A stretch of DNA of 64,000 nucleotides, from assembly GCF_900188155.1 (NCBI RefSeq), contig NZ_FZOG01000006.1, forward strand, positions 186,001 to 250,000, given 5' to 3'. Position 1 is the first letter of the stretch; each line of letters begins with the position of its first letter. This document shows, piece after piece, positions 62,064 to 64,000 of the stretch. A program made the translations under genes and the position numbers. Source of the DNA: Pseudomonas segetis (lineage in GTDB: Bacteria > Pseudomonadota > Gammaproteobacteria > Pseudomonadales > Pseudomonadaceae). The notes beneath the pieces are model-generated. The model saw only the letters and a program-made list of their open reading frames with translations, had not been told where the DNA came from and did not search any database.

Positions 62064-62566
62064 TGACAGTGATAAAACGTGTATTGATCCACCTCTTCTC
62101 AGGCTGGTTCCAGCTGCGTCGCAATTTTCCGGCCCCCTTGCTGGCTGAAATCAGCCAGGCAATAAGCACTGGTGAAAAACTGCATATTGGCGAGGTGCGC
62201 TTTGCCATTGAGTCGCGCCTGCCCTTGGTTGAGGTATTGACCGGCGTCACGTCGCGCTCGCGTGCCGAACAGGTTTTCGCCGAACAAGGCGTATGGGATA
62301 CCGAGCACAACAGCGGTATATTGATCTACCTGCTGCTTGCCGAACATCGCGTTGAAATCGTTGCCGACCGAGGCATTTCGCGCCACGTCGAGCAAGCGCA
62401 GTGGGACGCAATCTGTTCGCGCATGTGCGAACACTTTGCCCAGGGCCTGTGGCGCCAAGGCAGCCTTGAAGCCATTACCCAGGCCCACAGCTTGCTCGCG
62501 CAGCATTTTGCAGCGCCGAGTACAGGCAACCCTAATGAGCTGCCCGACAAGCCGATTATTCTGTAA
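62063..62566 (+). CDS. Small TPM-domain protein
   Basis: A 167-residue cytoplasmic-looking TPM-domain protein: a basic N-terminus followed by HIGEVRFAIESRLPLVEVL, LIYLLLAEHRVEIVADRGIS and WDAICSRMCEHFAQG, the usual TPM core. No signal peptide or membrane helix. Overlaps the previous stop as TGATG, so the three genes lemA-TPM-TPM form one coupled unit. Such triplets occur in many proteobacteria; their role, probably envelope-related, is not settled. Confidence 0.85.
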   Translation: MTVIKRVLIHLFSGWFQLRRNFPAPLLAEISQAISTGEKLHIGEVRFAIESRLPLVEVLTGVTSRSRAEQVFAEQGVWDTEHNSGILIYLLLAEHRVEIVADRGISRHVEQAQWDAICSRMCEHFAQGLWRQGSLEAITQAHSLLAQHFAAPSTGNPNELPDKPIIL

Positions 62567-62618
62567 CCTGCCTGGCCAGGCGAATAAACCGCTAATGATT
62601 CCTTGACCTGAGCAGACC

Positions 62619-63257
62619 ATGCCACGCCCGACGACTGTCCGTAAACCTCGCGCCAGCAGCCAAGCCCGTATCGCTGCGATTCTTGCGGCTGCCCGTGAGT
62701 TGCTTGCCGAACAAGGGGTGACCGGCCTGTCGATCTACAGCGTTGCCGAGCGCGCGCAGATTCCCCCGTCATCGGTTTACCACTTCTTTACCAGCGTCCC
62801 GGCTTTGCTTGAAGCCCTTACAGCAGATGTTCATGCGGCCTTTCGCGCCTGCCTGCAACAACCGATTGATCATGCGCAATTGCGCAGCTGGCGCGACCTC
62901 TCAGCCATAGTCGAACAGCGCATGCTGGCGATTTACGCGGATGATGCCGCAGCCCGCCAGTTGATTCTGGCGCAGCATGGCTTAAGCGAGATAACCCACG
63001 CCGACCGGCAACACGACATCGAACTGGGCCAGTTGATGCAATCGCTGTTCGAGCGGCACTTCGCCCTGCCAACCCTGCCCGATGATATTGATGTGTTCGC
63101 ACTGGCCATGGAGCTTGGTGATCGCGTCTATGCGCGCTCAGTGCAACAGCATGGCCACATCAACCCACGGCTTGCCGAAGAAGGCATGCGCGTATTCGAT
63201 GCATATCTGGGTCTGTATCTGCCCAGCTGCCTGCCCAAGCGCCCCACCGCCCTGTAA
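62619..63257 (+). CDS. aguR: TetR-family regulator of agmatine catabolism
   Basis: A 212-residue TetR regulator with N-terminal DNA-binding domain (about 12-60, LLAEQGVTGLSIYSVAERA, then QIPPSSVYHFF) and a ligand-binding helical domain. By place, directly before aguB, it is the counterpart of AguR of P. aeruginosa, which represses aguBA until agmatine or N-carbamoylputrescine is present. ATG follows a weak site. The 239-base AT-rich gap after it holds repeated TATCGAT sites. Confidence 0.86.
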   Translation: MPRPTTVRKPRASSQARIAAILAAARELLAEQGVTGLSIYSVAERAQIPPSSVYHFFTSVPALLEALTADVHAAFRACLQQPIDHAQLRSWRDLSAIVEQRMLAIYADDAAARQLILAQHGLSEITHADRQHDIELGQLMQSLFERHFALPTLPDDIDVFALAMELGDRVYARSVQQHGHINPRLAEEGMRVFDAYLGLYLPSCLPKRPTAL

Positions 63258-63320
63258 TCAGCCCAAAGAACCTTGTGGCAGCCAAACGGCTGTCCATTGC
63301 ATTGCTATTCCTACAATATA

Positions 63321-63406
63321 AATATCGATATTTATCGATTAAAAACACATAAAAATACGCTATCGATTCATATTTTTCTTTTAAAGCAGATTTTTATCGA
63401 CTATAA
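63321..63406. promoter_or_regulatory. Candidate AguR operator cluster before aguB
   Basis: Starts with a perfect palindrome AATATCGATATT (63321-63332) overlapped by a second TATCGAT, then further TATCGAT at about 63361 and TTTATCGACTATAAA (63392-63406), within an AT-rich stretch unlike the flanks. Repeated half-sites fit a TetR-type repressor; binding by AguR is inferred. Confidence 0.55.
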
Positions 63407-63496
63407 ATGCACTCACTCAAGGCTAACTCGCCCTGCTTCAAGCCACCTCGATGCGAAGGTTGAAGCTGGGCGCCGAACGTTTTTACGAGGTGTCCA

Positions 63497-64000
<504 letters not shown>

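Noticed and set aside
61954..62092. Glycine-rich repeat tract as a tandem-repeat or CRISPR-like element
   Set aside because: It is the low-complexity C-terminal coding part of the TPM-domain protein.

Overview
The window is a chromosomal segment of a Pseudomonas-type gammaproteobacterium. Evidence: mid-to-high GC, strong Shine-Dalgarno sites, and gene orders I recall from P. aeruginosa PAO1: thyA-lgt-TauE / NRDE / ptsP-rppH / HAD / ilvA-rpiA-DUF1508, then a CarO-like OB-fold gene, FAH, D-2-hydroxyglutarate dehydrogenase / serA, a HacB-like acylase, and the polyamine block spuH-G-F-E-D-C-B-A / spuI / PA0295-like / aguR-aguB. The P. aeruginosa comparison is from memory, not from an alignment. 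I saw no tRNA, rRNA, CRISPR array, prophage or intact insertion sequence.

Layout. 0-7.5 kb: a glutamate-receptor-like ion channel gene, then a 2-aminoethylphosphonate (AEP) import cluster on the minus strand (LysR, phnT2, phnU2, phnS2, FAD-dependent oxidoreductase). 7.5-17.7 kb: core housekeeping genes (thyA, lgt, TauE exporter, NRDE protein, ptsP, rppH, HAD hydrolase, ilvA, rpiA, YegP-like). 17.7-20.2 kb: two SdiA-regulated beta-propeller paralogues flanking a CarO-like OB-fold protein. 20.2-23.9 kb: FAH-family hydrolase and the divergent D2HGDH/serA pair, which together run serine synthesis. 23.9-35.1 kb: small conserved genes (DUF4399, DUF523, 2OG oxygenase, DUF2059-like, alpha/beta hydrolase, thioredoxin-like), an AraC regulator divergent from an N-acyl-homoserine-lactone-acylase-type Ntn hydrolase, YtoQ, azoreductase, LysR and peptidase E.

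35.5-46.2 kb is the least conventional part: a catabolic island with two divergent-style arms around one LysR gene. One arm is flavin monooxygenase-RidA-DUF1028-M20 deacylase; the other is PuuC-like aldehyde dehydrogenase-omega-aminotransferase-NMT1/SsuA-type ABC importer. The set reads as import, oxygenation, hydrolysis, deacylation, transamination and aldehyde oxidation of an unidentified amine or N-acyl/heterocyclic compound. It is the best candidate here for an undescribed pathway.

46.3-64 kb: a BdlA-like PAS-PAS chemotaxis-type receptor, then the polyamine locus: a spermidine/putrescine ABC importer with two binding proteins (SpuD, SpuE), the aminotransferase SpuC, glutamylpolyamine synthetases SpuB and SpuI, and the gamma-glutamyl hydrolase SpuA. 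Next come an orphan polyamine-binding protein, a LemA/TPM-domain membrane cluster, and the agmatine genes aguR and aguB (cut by the window end). A 150-bp element with imperfect 17-bp terminal inverted repeats sits between spuD and spuE, and one of its ends recurs inside the catabolic island.
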